Origin: Paenirhodobacter hankyongi
Lineage (GTDB): Bacteria; Pseudomonadota; Alphaproteobacteria; Rhodobacterales; Rhodobacteraceae
Length of the DNA stretch: 64,000 nt
Direction: 5' to 3'
NCBI RefSeq assembly: GCF_003664585.1
Contig: NZ_RCHI01000017.1
Coordinates: forward strand, 1-64,000
The notes under the pieces were generated by a model. It was not told where the DNA came from. It did no database searches and saw nothing but the letters and a program-made list of their open reading frames with translations. How positions within the stretch are numbered: the stretch's first letter is position 1; every line of letters starts with the position of its first letter. Both the position numbers and the translations under genes were made by a program. Of this stretch, positions 51,839 to 61,662 are shown piece by piece.

Positions 51839-52519
51839 TCAGCCCGCAGCAGCGAGCATCGTCCGGCCGGCACGGATCGAACCGTCATGGATGTCGCGCT
51901 CGAGCGCCACGCGCAGCGCCGCCGCGTCGCGGGCCCGCATCGCCGCCAGCATCTCCTTGTGGTGGTCGACCATGGTGATCGCCGCGATATCCTCGATCAC
52001 CTGACGCTGGAACGGGCCGAGTTGCAGCCAGATGCTCTCGATCAGCGGGATCGTCGCCTGATCCGGGTTCAGCGCGTAAAGCGTCTTGTGAAACTCCTGA
52101 TTCATCCGGGTCAGCGCGTCGAGGTCATGCGCCGCGATCGCGGCATCCATCCGGTCGTCAAGCGTGGTGAGCCGGTCGATCACCACCTCGGACAGATAGG
52201 GCAGGGCGCGGCCGGCGGCGTGGGTTTCAAGCAGCACGCGCAGTTCGACCAGCTCCTCGAACCGGCCCGACGTCATCTGCGGCACGCGCAGCCGACGGTT
52301 GCCGAGAACCTCGATCGCATTCTCGGTGCTGAGCCGGCGCACCGCTTCGCGGATCGGCGTCGGGCTGAGACCGAGCGCCAGCGCCAGACCGCGGAAGGTC
52401 AGCGCCGTGCCCGGTTTCAGCGCCCCCACCATCACCGCGTTGCGCAGCCGCGCATAGGCATAATCCTGCGTGGTCATCCCGGCGAGATGCGGAATTTCGG
52501 GGAGCGGGCAGTCGGTCAT
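51839..52519 (-). CDS. GntR-family transcriptional regulator (FadR subgroup)
   Basis: A 226-residue regulator with an N-terminal winged helix (DYAYARLRNAVMVGALKPGTALTFRGLALALGLSPTPIREAVRRL) and a C-terminal all-helical FCD domain with metal-binding histidines (FHKTLYAL, VDHHKEM). Divergent from the glutamine-synthetase-like gene, so it probably controls the polyamine operon that follows. Confidence 0.9.
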   Translation of the reverse strand: MTDCPLPEIPHLAGMTTQDYAYARLRNAVMVGALKPGTALTFRGLALALGLSPTPIREAVRRLSTENAIEVLGNRRLRVPQMTSGRFEELVELRVLLETHAAGRALPYLSEVVIDRLTTLDDRMDAAIAAHDLDALTRMNQEFHKTLYALNPDQATIPLIESIWLQLGPFQRQVIEDIAAITMVDHHKEMLAAMRARDAAALRVALERDIHDGSIRAGRTMLAAAG

Positions 52520-52641
52520 GGGGCCTTTGGCTTTCCTGGGCTGGGGGACGCGCCATCCTGCCGTGCTTTGAAGCTTGACTCAAGGGTAGACGTGTATCAC
52601 AGATTTAGAAAAGATATCACAAAATGCCAGGGAGCATCACA

Positions 52642-53991
52642 ATGGAACCCGAGGACGCGACGGCCTGGCTGGCTGACCGCCCCGAAATCGAGACGATCTT
52701 CGCCTGCATCTGCGACCTGAACGGCGTGATGCGCGGCAAGCGCGTGCCGGTCGATCAGGTCGAGAAGATCGTCTCCGGCGGGCTGCGGATGCCGCTGTCG
52801 CTTCTGGGCATGGACATCTGGGGCGAGGACATCGAGGGCAACGAACTGGTGTGGGACACCGGCGATGCCGACGGGCTGTGCGATTTCACCGGCCGCCCGC
52901 TGATCCCGGTCGACTGGACGGCGCGGCCGGCGGCCTTTGCGCAGCTGTGGATGCGGACCGAGAACGGCGAGCCCTTCCCGGGCGATCCGCGCCGGGCGCT
53001 GGCCGCGATCGTCGAGCGCTACAAGGCGCTTGGCCTGACGCCGGTCGTGGCGACCGAGCTTGAATTCTATGTCGTCGACCCGTCGAATGCCGCGCCGCAG
53101 CCGCCGTGCTCGCCGGTGACCGGCAAGCGGCTCGACAGCGACGGGGCCTTGTCGCTGGACGAATTGCAGCATTTCGACGCCTTCCTGAACGAGGTCTATG
53201 ACGCCTGCGCGGCGCAGGGCATTCCGGCCGATGCGGCGATCTCGGAAAACGGGGCAGGGCAGTTCGAGATCAACCTGATGCACGTGGCCGACCCGCTCGA
53301 GGCGGCCGACGATGCGGTGCTGTTCAAGCGGCTGGTGCGCGGCATCGCCCGCAAGCACGGGTTCGCGGCGACCTTCATGGCGAAACCCTATGGCGACCGT
53401 GCCGGATCGGGGATGCATGTGCATTTCTCGCTGATCGACGCCGAGGGCCGCAACGTCTTCGACAATGGCGGCGAGGAGGGCACCGAGGTGATGCGCCACG
53501 CCGTCGCCGGTCTGATCCGGACGATGGCCGAGAACACGCTGGTCTTCGCACCGCACGAGAACTCCTATCGCCGGCTGCTGCCGGGCTCGCATGCGCCGTC
53601 CTCGGTCGCCTGGGGCTATGAGAACCGCACCGTCGCGATCCGCATCCCGGGCGGCAGCCACAAGGCACGGCGGATCGAGCACCGCGTGGCCGGCGCCGAT
53701 GCCAACCCCTATCTGGTGCTCGCCTCGATCCTCGGGGGCGCGCTGCTGGGCATCGAGGGGCAATGGGAGCCGCCCGCGCCGCTGGTGGGCGATGCCTATA
53801 CGCAGGTGATCGAGACCCTGCCGCCCGACTGGGCCTCGGCGATCGAGGCCTTCGAGAAGGGCGTGCATGTCGAGCAGGTCTTCTCCAAGCGCCTGCGCCG
53901 GATGTTCGTGCAGTGCAAGCTGCAGGAGCTGCGCCGCTTCACCCGCCATGTCACCGATTTCGAATATCACTCCTACCTGGAGGCCGTCTGA
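52642..53991 (+). CDS. puuA: Glutamine synthetase family protein, gamma-glutamylputrescine synthetase-like
   Basis: A 449-residue GlnA-fold ligase. FACICDLNGVMRGKRV at the N-terminus, ATELEFYVVD (metal), SGMHVHFSL and the C-terminal RIPGGSHKARRIEHR are GS III/PuuA blocks. The ATG at 52642 was preferred as GGGAG precedes it; one at 52624 lacks a site. Paired with a FAD oxidase and a putrescine-type importer, it likely joins glutamate to putrescine or a related amine. No puuC or puuD is nearby. Confidence 0.85.
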   Translation: MEPEDATAWLADRPEIETIFACICDLNGVMRGKRVPVDQVEKIVSGGLRMPLSLLGMDIWGEDIEGNELVWDTGDADGLCDFTGRPLIPVDWTARPAAFAQLWMRTENGEPFPGDPRRALAAIVERYKALGLTPVVATELEFYVVDPSNAAPQPPCSPVTGKRLDSDGALSLDELQHFDAFLNEVYDACAAQGIPADAAISENGAGQFEINLMHVADPLEAADDAVLFKRLVRGIARKHGFAATFMAKPYGDRAGSGMHVHFSLIDAEGRNVFDNGGEEGTEVMRHAVAGLIRTMAENTLVFAPHENSYRRLLPGSHAPSSVAWGYENRTVAIRIPGGSHKARRIEHRVAGADANPYLVLASILGGALLGIEGQWEPPAPLVGDAYTQVIETLPPDWASAIEAFEKGVHVEQVFSKRLRRMFVQCKLQELRRFTRHVTDFEYHSYLEAV

Positions 53992-55313
53992 TGAACGCCC
54001 AGCCCACCTTCCCGAACCACCCCTATGCCGGCAATGGCGCCCATACCGGCAGCTATTATGCCGCCTCGGCCAACCCGGCGCCGCTGCGCGCCGAGCTGGT
54101 GGGCACGCATGAGACCGATGTCTGCGTGCTTGGCGCGGGCTATTCCGGCCTGTCGACGGCGCTGCACCTGGCCGAGAAGGGCTACAAGGTGACGGTGGTC
54201 GAGGGCGCGCGGATCGGCTGGGGCGCGTCGGGGCGCAACGGCGGGCAGATCGTGAACGGGCTGAACGCCAGCCTGCAGACGATCGGCCGGCGCTATGGCG
54301 CGGATGCGGCGAAATTCGTCGCGAGCCTGGTCACCGAGGGCGGCGACATCATCCGCGAGCGGATCGCCACCTATGACATCAAGTGCGATCTCAAGCAGGG
54401 CAACGTCTTTGCCGGGCTGACGCAGGCGCACATGCGCGAGCTCGAGGCGCGGCGCAAGCTGTGGCGCAGCTATGGCATAGAGAGCCAGGAGATGCTGAGC
54501 CGCGACGAGATGCGCGCGCACGCCGCCTCGGACCTCTATGCGGGGGGCATGATCGACCACAAGGGCGGCCACATGCACCCGCTGAACCTCGCCCTTGGCG
54601 AGGCGGCGGCGATCGAGCGGCTTGGCGGCACGATCTTCGAGATGTCGCCGGTGACCTCGGTCGACACCGCCTCGGCGCGGCCCTCGCTGAGCACGGCGAA
54701 GGGCAAGGTCGTGGCGAAGGTCATGGTGCTGTGCGGCAACGCCTATCTCGGCCATGTCGTGCCGACGCTCGAGTGGCGGGTGATGCCGGTCTCGACCCAG
54801 GTGATGGCGACCGAACCGCTTGGCGAGACGCTGGCGCGGCAGCTGATGCCGTCGGACGTCTGCATCGAGGACGTGCGCTACATCCTTGATTACTATCGCA
54901 TGTCGGCGGACAACCGGCTCTTGTTCGGGGGCGGCACCGTCTATGGCGGCACCGATCCGAAGGACATCAAGGCGAAGCTGTGGAAGAACCTCGAGAAGGT
55001 CTTCCCGCAGCTGAAGGGCACGAAGATCGACTATGCCTGGTCGGGCAACTTCGCGCTGTCGTTCTCGCGCGTGCCGCAGATGGGCCGGATCGGCGCCAAC
55101 ACCTATTTCGCGCATGGCTATTCCGGCCATGGCGTGACCGGCTCGCACACCTTCGGGCGGATCCTGTCGGAGGCGATCCACGGCGACCAGAGCCGCTTCG
55201 ACATGTTCGCGAAGATGCCCTGGATTCCGTTCCCGGGCGGGCGGATGTTCCGTGTGCCTTACTCGGTCATCGGCTCGTGGTGGTACGCGGTGCGCGACCG
55301 GCTGGGCGTGTAA
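53991..55313 (+). CDS. puuB: FAD-dependent oxidoreductase, gamma-glutamylputrescine oxidase-like
   Basis: A 440-residue DAO-family flavoenzyme. FAD motif CVLGAGYSGLSTALHLAEKG near residues 45-64, WGASGRNGGQIVNGLN, and YSGHGVTGSHTFGRILSEAI at the C-terminus are typical of PuuB/OrdL. Starts by ATGA-type overlap with puuA. It would oxidise the glutamylated amine to an aldehyde. Confidence 0.87.
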   Translation: MNAQPTFPNHPYAGNGAHTGSYYAASANPAPLRAELVGTHETDVCVLGAGYSGLSTALHLAEKGYKVTVVEGARIGWGASGRNGGQIVNGLNASLQTIGRRYGADAAKFVASLVTEGGDIIRERIATYDIKCDLKQGNVFAGLTQAHMRELEARRKLWRSYGIESQEMLSRDEMRAHAASDLYAGGMIDHKGGHMHPLNLALGEAAAIERLGGTIFEMSPVTSVDTASARPSLSTAKGKVVAKVMVLCGNAYLGHVVPTLEWRVMPVSTQVMATEPLGETLARQLMPSDVCIEDVRYILDYYRMSADNRLLFGGGTVYGGTDPKDIKAKLWKNLEKVFPQLKGTKIDYAWSGNFALSFSRVPQMGRIGANTYFAHGYSGHGVTGSHTFGRILSEAIHGDQSRFDMFAKMPWIPFPGGRMFRVPYSVIGSWWYAVRDRLGV

Positions 55314-55349
55314 ACGCCCGCCACAAAAAAGAAAATCAGGGAGGATACC

Positions 55350-56435
55350 ATGCGCAAGATGATCGCGGCGGGGCTCGCCGCGCTCGCCTCGGCCGGGATG
55401 GCCGGGGCGGAAGAGCCGGTGTTGAACATCTACAACTGGTCGGATTACATCGCCCCCGACACCATCCCGGGCTTCGAGAAGGAAACCGGCATCAAGGTCA
55501 ATTACGACGTCTTCGACAGCAACGAGGTGGTCGAGGCGAAGATGCTCACCGGCTCGACGAATTACGACATCGTCGTGCCCTCGCTCGAGTTCATGGCGCG
55601 CCAGGCGCAGGCCGGGGTGTTCCAGCCGATCGACAAGGCGGCGCTGGCGAATTACGGCAATCTCGATCCGAAGCTGATGGCGATCGCCGCGACCAATGAC
55701 GAGGGCAACACCTATGGCGTGCCCTACATGATGTACACCATCGGCATCGGCTACAACCGCGACAAGGTCGCCGAGCGGCTTGGCTCCGACACCATCGACA
55801 GCTGGTCGGCGCTCTTCGATCCCGAGCAGGCGGCGAAGCTGCAAGGCTGCGGCATCGCGCTGCTCGATTCCCCGTCCGAGATCACCGCGGCGGCGCTGAA
55901 CTATCTGGGCCTCGATCCGACCTCGGAGAAGACCGAGGATCTGGAGGCCGCGATGGCGCTTCTGGCGAAGGTGCGGCCCTATGTCCGCTATTTCCATTCC
56001 TCGCAATACATCAACGACCTGGCGAATGGGGACATCTGCCTGACGGTCGGCTATTCGGGCGACATCCTGCAGGCGCGCAACCGCGCCACCGAGGCGGGGC
56101 AGGGGGTGCGTGTGGCCTATGCGATCCCGAAGGAGGGGGCGCAGGTCGGTTTCGACATGCTGGCCATCCCCTCGGACGCGCCGCATCCGGAGAACGCGCT
56201 GAAGTTCATCGATTACTTCCTGCGGCCCGAGGTGGCGGCGGCGGTGAGCGACCACGTCTTCTACGCCAACGTCAATGCCAGGGCGACGCCGCTTGTCGCC
56301 GCCGAGGTGCGCGAGGATCCCGGCATCTACCCGGCGCCCGAGGTGATGGACAAGCTCTACACCGCGCGCCCGCACAAGCAGCGCTATGACCGCGCGCTGA
56401 CCCGCGCCTGGACCACGCTGAAGACCGGACAATGA
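55350..56435 (+). CDS. potF: Putrescine-type ABC transporter substrate-binding protein
   Basis: A 361-residue binding protein with signal MRKMIAAGLAALASAGMAGA. LNIYNWSDYIAPDTIPGFEKETGIKVNYDVFDSNE is the PotF/PotD signature, with the aromatic-acidic ligand pocket (WSDY). It follows puuB by 36 bases after GGGAGGATACC. Ligand probably putrescine. Confidence 0.92.
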   Translation: MRKMIAAGLAALASAGMAGAEEPVLNIYNWSDYIAPDTIPGFEKETGIKVNYDVFDSNEVVEAKMLTGSTNYDIVVPSLEFMARQAQAGVFQPIDKAALANYGNLDPKLMAIAATNDEGNTYGVPYMMYTIGIGYNRDKVAERLGSDTIDSWSALFDPEQAAKLQGCGIALLDSPSEITAAALNYLGLDPTSEKTEDLEAAMALLAKVRPYVRYFHSSQYINDLANGDICLTVGYSGDILQARNRATEAGQGVRVAYAIPKEGAQVGFDMLAIPSDAPHPENALKFIDYFLRPEVAAAVSDHVFYANVNARATPLVAAEVREDPGIYPAPEVMDKLYTARPHKQRYDRALTRAWTTLKTGQ

Positions 56436-56495
56436 CGGCAGGCGGCCATCCCTTCAGGGGGGATGGCCGCATCCATTCTGACAGGGAGAAGAAGA

Positions 56496-57635
56496 ATGAC
56501 CGAAGCCATCGCGGCGCGCGGTGCGCGGCCGTGGGAGGATCCCGCTGTCGCCCCGTTCCTGCAGATCCGCAACGTGACGAAGCGGTTCGGCTCCTACACG
56601 GCAGTGAACGACGTCTCGCTCGACATCTATCGCGGCGAGCTGTTCTGCCTGCTGGGCGGGTCGGGCTGCGGCAAGTCCACGCTGTTGCGGATGCTGGCCG
56701 GGTTCGAGACGCCCACCTCGGGTCAGATCCTGATCGACGGCGAGGACATGTCGGGCGTGCCGCCCTATCTGCGCGACACCAACATGATGTTCCAGTCCTA
56801 TGCGCTGTTCCCGCACATGAGCGTCGAGAAGAACATCGCCTACGGGCTGAAGCGCGACGGGGTGAAACGGGCCGAGGTGGCGACCCGGGTCACCGAGATG
56901 CTCTCGCTGGTGCAGCTTGACGGGTTGGCTGCGCGCAAGCCGCATCAGCTCTCGGGCGGGCAGCGGCAGCGCGTGGCGCTGGCGCGTGCGCTGATCCGCA
57001 AGCCGAAGCTTCTGATGCTCGACGAACCGCTTGGCGCGCTCGACAAGAAGCTGCGCGAGGAGACGCAGCGCGAGCTCATCAAGATCCAGGAGACGCTCGG
57101 CGTCACCTTCGTCGTCGTCACCCATGACCAGGAGGAGGCGATGACGCTCTCGACCCGGCTTGGTGTGATGACCGCGGGCGAGATCATGCAGGTCGGCACG
57201 CCGCATGACGTCTACGAATATCCGCAAAGCCGGTTCGTCGCCGATTTCATCGGCTCGGTGAACCTGTTCGAGGGCCGGATTGCCGGCGATTTCGAGGATC
57301 ACGCGACGATCCATTCGCCCGATACCGGCAGCGAGATCCTGGTCTCGCACGGGATCAGCGGCGTGAAGGGGCAGCCGGTGGCGGTGGCGCTGCGGCCCGA
57401 GAAGATCGCGATCGAGCGGCGCCTGCCCGAGACCGTGGCGAACCGGCTGCGGGCGCGGGTCGAGGACGTCTCCTACATGGGGAACCTGTCGGTCTTTCAC
57501 GTCACCCTGCCCACCGGCAAGCCGGTGAAGGTGAGCCAGACCAACCGGTTGCGCAGCGATGACGACGCGATCCGCGCCGGCGAAGAGGTGGAGATCGGCT
57601 GGGACGGCGCGGCAAGCGTCGTGGTGACGGCATGA
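56496..57635 (+). CDS. potG: Putrescine-type ABC transporter ATP-binding protein
   Basis: A 379-residue ATPase: Walker A GGSGCGKSTLLRM, signature LSGGQRQRVALARAL, Walker B LMLDEPLGALD, TOBE domain at the C-terminus. Start at 56496 follows GGGAGAAGAAG. Full length for PotG. Overlaps potH by ATGA. Confidence 0.93.
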   Translation: MTEAIAARGARPWEDPAVAPFLQIRNVTKRFGSYTAVNDVSLDIYRGELFCLLGGSGCGKSTLLRMLAGFETPTSGQILIDGEDMSGVPPYLRDTNMMFQSYALFPHMSVEKNIAYGLKRDGVKRAEVATRVTEMLSLVQLDGLAARKPHQLSGGQRQRVALARALIRKPKLLMLDEPLGALDKKLREETQRELIKIQETLGVTFVVVTHDQEEAMTLSTRLGVMTAGEIMQVGTPHDVYEYPQSRFVADFIGSVNLFEGRIAGDFEDHATIHSPDTGSEILVSHGISGVKGQPVAVALRPEKIAIERRLPETVANRLRARVEDVSYMGNLSVFHVTLPTGKPVKVSQTNRLRSDDDAIRAGEEVEIGWDGAASVVVTA

Positions 57636-58540
57636 GGTTGCGTGCGCTTGCGGGCTGGCTGCGGATCGAGGGGCGCGCCGCGGTGGTGGCGGTGCCGCTC
57701 GTCTGGCTGGGCCTCTTTTTCCTGCTGCCCTTCGTGGTTCTGGCAAAGATCGCGGTCTCGGAATCGGTGATCGCGCGGCCGCCCTATCTGCCGATCTGGG
57801 ACTGGGCCGAGGGGGTGCTGAACATCTCGCTCAACTTCGGCAATTTCCAGTTCCTGACCGAGGACCCGCTCTACCTGCTCGCCTATCTCGGCTCGCTGAA
57901 GATGGCGGCGGTGTCGACGGTGATCGCGCTGCTGATCGGCTATCCGATGGCCTATGTCATCGCGCGCGCGCCGTCGAACCGGCGCAACATCCTGCTGATG
58001 CTAGTGGTGTTGCCGTTCTGGACCTCGTTCCTTCTGCGCGTCTACGCCTGGATCGGGATCCTGAAGGGCAACGGGTTGCTGAACGGCCTGCTGATGGCGA
58101 CCGGGATCATTCACGAGCCGCTGGTGATCCTGCAGACCGATTTCGCGGTCTATCTGGGCATCGTCTACAGCTATCTGCCGTTCATGATCCTGCCGCTCTA
58201 CTCGACGCTGGTGAAGCTTGACGAGGCGCTGCTCGAGGCTTCGGCCGATCTCGGCGCGCGGCCCTTCGTGACCTTCGTCACCGTGACGCTGCCGCTGTCG
58301 GTGCCCGGGATCATCGCCGGCGCGCTGCTGGTCTTCATCCCGGCGGTCGGCGAATTCGTCATCCCCGCGCTTCTGGGCGGGCCGAAGACGCTGATGATCG
58401 GCTCGGTGCTGTGGAACGAGTTCTTCTCGAACCGCGACTGGCCGGTGGCCTCGGCGGTGGCGATCGTGATGCTCGTGGTGCTGGTGCTGCCCATCGGCCT
58501 GTTGCAGCGCACCCAGTCGGAAAAGGAGGAGAACGCCTGA
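57632..58540 (+). CDS. potH: Putrescine-type ABC transporter permease
   Basis: A 302-residue six-helix permease with the EAA loop EASADLGARPFVTFVTVTLPLSVPG and VGEFVIPALLGGPKTLMIG. Overlaps potG and potI. Confidence 0.92.
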   Translation: MRLRALAGWLRIEGRAAVVAVPLVWLGLFFLLPFVVLAKIAVSESVIARPPYLPIWDWAEGVLNISLNFGNFQFLTEDPLYLLAYLGSLKMAAVSTVIALLIGYPMAYVIARAPSNRRNILLMLVVLPFWTSFLLRVYAWIGILKGNGLLNGLLMATGIIHEPLVILQTDFAVYLGIVYSYLPFMILPLYSTLVKLDEALLEASADLGARPFVTFVTVTLPLSVPGIIAGALLVFIPAVGEFVIPALLGGPKTLMIGSVLWNEFFSNRDWPVASAVAIVMLVVLVLPIGLLQRTQSEKEENA

Positions 58541-59343
58541 TGCGCCGCTCTGTTTCCCTGCGCCTTGTCGCGATCTTCGGTTTCGTCTTCCTCTATGCGC
58601 CGATCCTGTCGCTCGTCGTCTTCAGCTTCAACGAGTCGAAGCTGGTGACCGTCTGGGGCGGCTTCTCGACGAAATGGTATGCCGCGCTGCTCGAGGATCA
58701 GCAGATCCTCGATGCCGCCTGGATCAGCCTGCGCGTCGCGGTGATGTCGGCGACGCTCGCCACGGTGATCGGCACGCTCGCCTCCTATGCGCTGGCCCGT
58801 TTCGGCCGCTTCCGCTTCCGCATGCTGCTGAGCGGGGCGGTGACGGCGCCGCTCGTGATGCCCGAGGTGATCACCGGCCTCTCGATGCTGCTTCTGTTCG
58901 TGGCGCTCGAGGGGATCTTCGGCTGGCCCGCGGGGCGGGGCGTCGACACGCTGGTGATCGCGCATGCGACCTTCGGCGCGGCCTATGCGACCGTGGTGCT
59001 CGGCTCGCGGATGAGCGCGCTCGACCGTTCGGTCGAGGAGGCGGCGCTGGATCTCGGCGCGCGGCCGTTGCGGGTGTTCTTCGACGTCACCTTGCCCGCG
59101 CTTGCGCCTGCGCTGATCTCGTCCTGGCTTCTGGTCTTCACCATCAGCCTCGATGACCTCGTGGTGTCAGCCTTCGTCACCGGGCCCGGGGCCTCGACCC
59201 TGCCGATGGTGATCTTCTCGAAGGTCCGGCTGGGCGTCAGCCCCGAGGTGAATGCGCTGGCCACCCTGGTCATCGCCGCAATCTCGGTGGTGATCGTGCT
59301 GGCGAGCTGGCAGATGCGCCGCGCCGCCGCGCAGACGCGCTGA
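58540..59343 (+). CDS. potI: Putrescine-type ABC transporter permease
   Basis: A 267-residue six-helix permease with the EAA loop EAALDLGARPLRVFFDVTLPALAP and ISLDDLVVSAFVTGPGASTLPMVIF, a PotI-type block. It begins in the potH stop codon and closes the operon. Confidence 0.92.
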   Translation: MRRSVSLRLVAIFGFVFLYAPILSLVVFSFNESKLVTVWGGFSTKWYAALLEDQQILDAAWISLRVAVMSATLATVIGTLASYALARFGRFRFRMLLSGAVTAPLVMPEVITGLSMLLLFVALEGIFGWPAGRGVDTLVIAHATFGAAYATVVLGSRMSALDRSVEEAALDLGARPLRVFFDVTLPALAPALISSWLLVFTISLDDLVVSAFVTGPGASTLPMVIFSKVRLGVSPEVNALATLVIAAISVVIVLASWQMRRAAAQTR

Positions 59344-59350
59344 AAACCGG

Positions 59351-59374
59351 CGGGTCGGGGGTGACCCCGGCCCG
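59351..59374 (+). terminator. GC hairpin after potI
   Basis: CGGGTCGGGG (59351-59360) pairs with CCCCGGCCCG (59365-59374), one G-T pair, loop GTGA. No T-run. Sits eight bases after the stop, so it probably ends the pot operon. The rest of the 292-base gap to the next gene is noted separately. Confidence 0.5.
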
Positions 59375-59567
59375 CGCGCATGGCGCGAAAGCGCTGCCGT
59401 CGACCTCCGAGTCTCTCTCCTGCGCCCGCGCCGCCCGGACCGGCGGCGCCCCCGGCCGGCCGCCGGGCTCGATCCGCTCCGTCGGTGCGCAGAACCCGCG
59501 ATCGCAGAAATCCCTTCTCCGGGTCGCGGTCGGGACAACGGTTTTCACCTCCAAATGCCGCAGAGTT

Positions 59568-59590
59568 TGGAATGGCCTCAGGGCGTTCCA
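59568..59590. promoter_or_regulatory. Inverted repeat upstream of the flavin-reductase operon
   Basis: TGGAATG (59568-59574) and CGTTCCA (59584-59590) are 7-base arms with one mismatch, spaced by nine. They lie 46 bases before the flavin reductase start, in an AT-richer patch that should hold its promoter. Possible LysR or other operator. Confidence 0.35.
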
Positions 59591-59635
59591 GATATTATCA
59601 AATCTCTACAGATAAAGTCGTCATTTGGAGCCGCC

Positions 59636-60193
59636 ATGTCCGGTCCCCGTTTCGCAGCCTTTGCCGGTTCCTGGAGCCGGCCGTCCAAGACCCGCGCGCT
59701 GGTCGAGACCGCAGCGGCCCGCGCCACCGCCCGTTTCGGCGGCCATGCCCATGTGTTCGATGTCGATGACCTCGGCCCCGGCTTCGGCGCCCTGCGCGAG
59801 GGTAGGGATGCCACGCTCGACCGCCATCGGGCGGCGTTCCTCGCGGCCGATGCGCTGATCGTCGCAAGCCCGGTGTTCAAGGGCAGCTACACGGGCCTCT
59901 TCAAGCATTTCCTCGACCTGATCGAGCCCGAGGCGCTGGCCGGCAAGCCCGTCCTGCTGGCGGCCTGCGGCGGCGGCGACCGGCATGCGCTGGTGATCGA
60001 ACACCAGCTGCGGCCGCTGTTCGGCTTCTTCGAGGCGATCACCCTGCCGACCGGGCTCTATGCCTCGGCGGCCGATTTCGCCGATGGCGCGCTGCGCGCG
60101 GGCCCGATCCTCGAACGGCTTGACCGCGCGGTGGCGCAATTCGCCCCGCACCTTCCCCACACCGTCGCCGCGCCAGTGCGCGTGGCCGGCTGA
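59636..60193 (+). CDS. NAD(P)H-dependent FMN reductase, SsuE/MsuE-like
   Basis: A 185-residue flavodoxin-fold reductase. GSWSRPSKTRALV near the N-terminus binds the flavin phosphate, and SPVFKGSYTGLFKHFLDLI is the SsuE-family block. The start at 59636 follows TTGGAGCC. It should deliver reduced FMN to the two monooxygenases that follow 14 bases on, so the set is a two-component oxygenase system. Confidence 0.87.
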   Translation: MSGPRFAAFAGSWSRPSKTRALVETAAARATARFGGHAHVFDVDDLGPGFGALREGRDATLDRHRAAFLAADALIVASPVFKGSYTGLFKHFLDLIEPEALAGKPVLLAACGGGDRHALVIEHQLRPLFGFFEAITLPTGLYASAADFADGALRAGPILERLDRAVAQFAPHLPHTVAAPVRVAG

Positions 60194-60207
60194 GACCGGA
60201 GACCCAG

Positions 60208-61662
60208 ATGACCACCCAAGCGAAGAAACGCATCATTCTCAATGCCTTCGACATGACCTGCGTTGGTCATCAGGCGGCCGGCACCTGGCGGCATCCGTCG
60301 AGCCAGGCATCGCGCTACAATGACCTCGAGTATTGGACCAACCTCGCGATCGAGCTGGAACGGGGGGCTTTCGACAGCCTGTTCATCGCCGATGTGGTGG
60401 GCGTCTATGACGTCTATCGCGGTTCTGCCGAGGCGGCGCTGCACGACGCGGCGCAGGTGCCGGTGAACGACCCGTTCGGCGCGATCTCGGCGATGGCGGC
60501 GGTGACCCGCAACCTCGGCTTCGGCATCACCGCGGCGGTGACCTTCGAGCATCCCTATCTGCTGGCCCGCCGGCTCTCGACTCTCGATCACCTGACCAAG
60601 GGGCGCGTGGCGTGGAACGTGGTGTCGTCCTACCTCGACAGCGCGGCGCGCAATATCGGCCTTGACCGGCAGATCGGCCATGATGCGCGCTATGACCTCG
60701 CCGAGGAGTACATGGAAGTCACCTACAAGCTGTGGGAGGGCAGCTGGGAAGAGGGCGCGGTGCTGCGCGACAAGGAGAAGGGCATCTTCACCGATGCCAC
60801 GAAGGTGCACCCGATCCGCCACGAGGGCGAGTATTTCAAGGTGCCCGGCTTCCATCTGTGCGAGCCCTCGCCGCAGCGCACGCCGGTGATCTTCCAGGCC
60901 GGGGCAAGCGCGCGCGGCCGGGCGTTCGCCGCCCGTCACGCCGAGGCGATGTTCGTGCTGGCGACCAGCCCCGAGACCGCGAAGAAGCTGACCGACGCGA
61001 TCCGCGCCGAGGTGGCCGCGGCCGGGCGCGAGGCCGACAGCCTGAAGATTTTCGCGTTGCTCACCGTCATCACCGGCCCGACCGACGAGGCGGCGCAGCG
61101 CAAATACGAGGAATACCTCGATTATGCGAGCGCCGAGGGGGCGCTGGCGCTTTACGGCGGCTGGACCGGGCTCGATTTCTCGACGCTCGATCCCGATCAG
61201 CCGCTGACCGCGGTCGAGAACGACAGCCTGCGCACCACGCTGGAATCGCTTGCCGCCGATGGTGCGGCCTGGACGGTGCGCGACGTGATCCGCAAGCGCG
61301 CGATCGGCGGGCTTGGCCCGGTGCTGGTCGGCGGGCCGCAGACGGTGGCCGATGCGCTCGAACGCTGGGTCGACGAGGGCGGCATCGACGGCTTCAACCT
61401 CGCCTATGCGATCACCCCGGCCTCGACCACCGATTTCATCGATTTCGTGGTGCCGGAGCTGCGCAAGCGCGGCCGCGCGCAGCAGGGCTATGCCCCCGGC
61501 ACGCTGCGCGAGAAGCTTCTGGGCGATGTGGGCGGTCTGGCCCGCGACAGCCACCCTGCCGCGCAGTGGCGCCGCCATTACATCGGCCGCGAGAGCGTGG
61601 CCGACGCCTCGCGCCCCTCGGCCTTCGAAGGGCTGGGCCATGTTTCGGAGGCGGCGGAATGA
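60208..61662 (+). CDS. FMN-dependent monooxygenase, NtaA/SnaA/DszA family
   Basis: A 484-residue luciferase-like monooxygenase. The N-terminus [24 protein letters not shown] and the [16 protein letters not shown] block are hallmarks of the NtaA/DszA branch, which act on sulfones, chelators and similar compounds. It needs reduced FMN. The stop overlaps the next gene by ATGA. Substrate unknown. Confidence 0.85.
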   Translation: MTTQAKKRIILNAFDMTCVGHQAAGTWRHPSSQASRYNDLEYWTNLAIELERGAFDSLFIADVVGVYDVYRGSAEAALHDAAQVPVNDPFGAISAMAAVTRNLGFGITAAVTFEHPYLLARRLSTLDHLTKGRVAWNVVSSYLDSAARNIGLDRQIGHDARYDLAEEYMEVTYKLWEGSWEEGAVLRDKEKGIFTDATKVHPIRHEGEYFKVPGFHLCEPSPQRTPVIFQAGASARGRAFAARHAEAMFVLATSPETAKKLTDAIRAEVAAAGREADSLKIFALLTVITGPTDEAAQRKYEEYLDYASAEGALALYGGWTGLDFSTLDPDQPLTAVENDSLRTTLESLAADGAAWTVRDVIRKRAIGGLGPVLVGGPQTVADALERWVDEGGIDGFNLAYAITPASTTDFIDFVVPELRKRGRAQQGYAPGTLREKLLGDVGGLARDSHPAAQWRRHYIGRESVADASRPSAFEGLGHVSEAAE

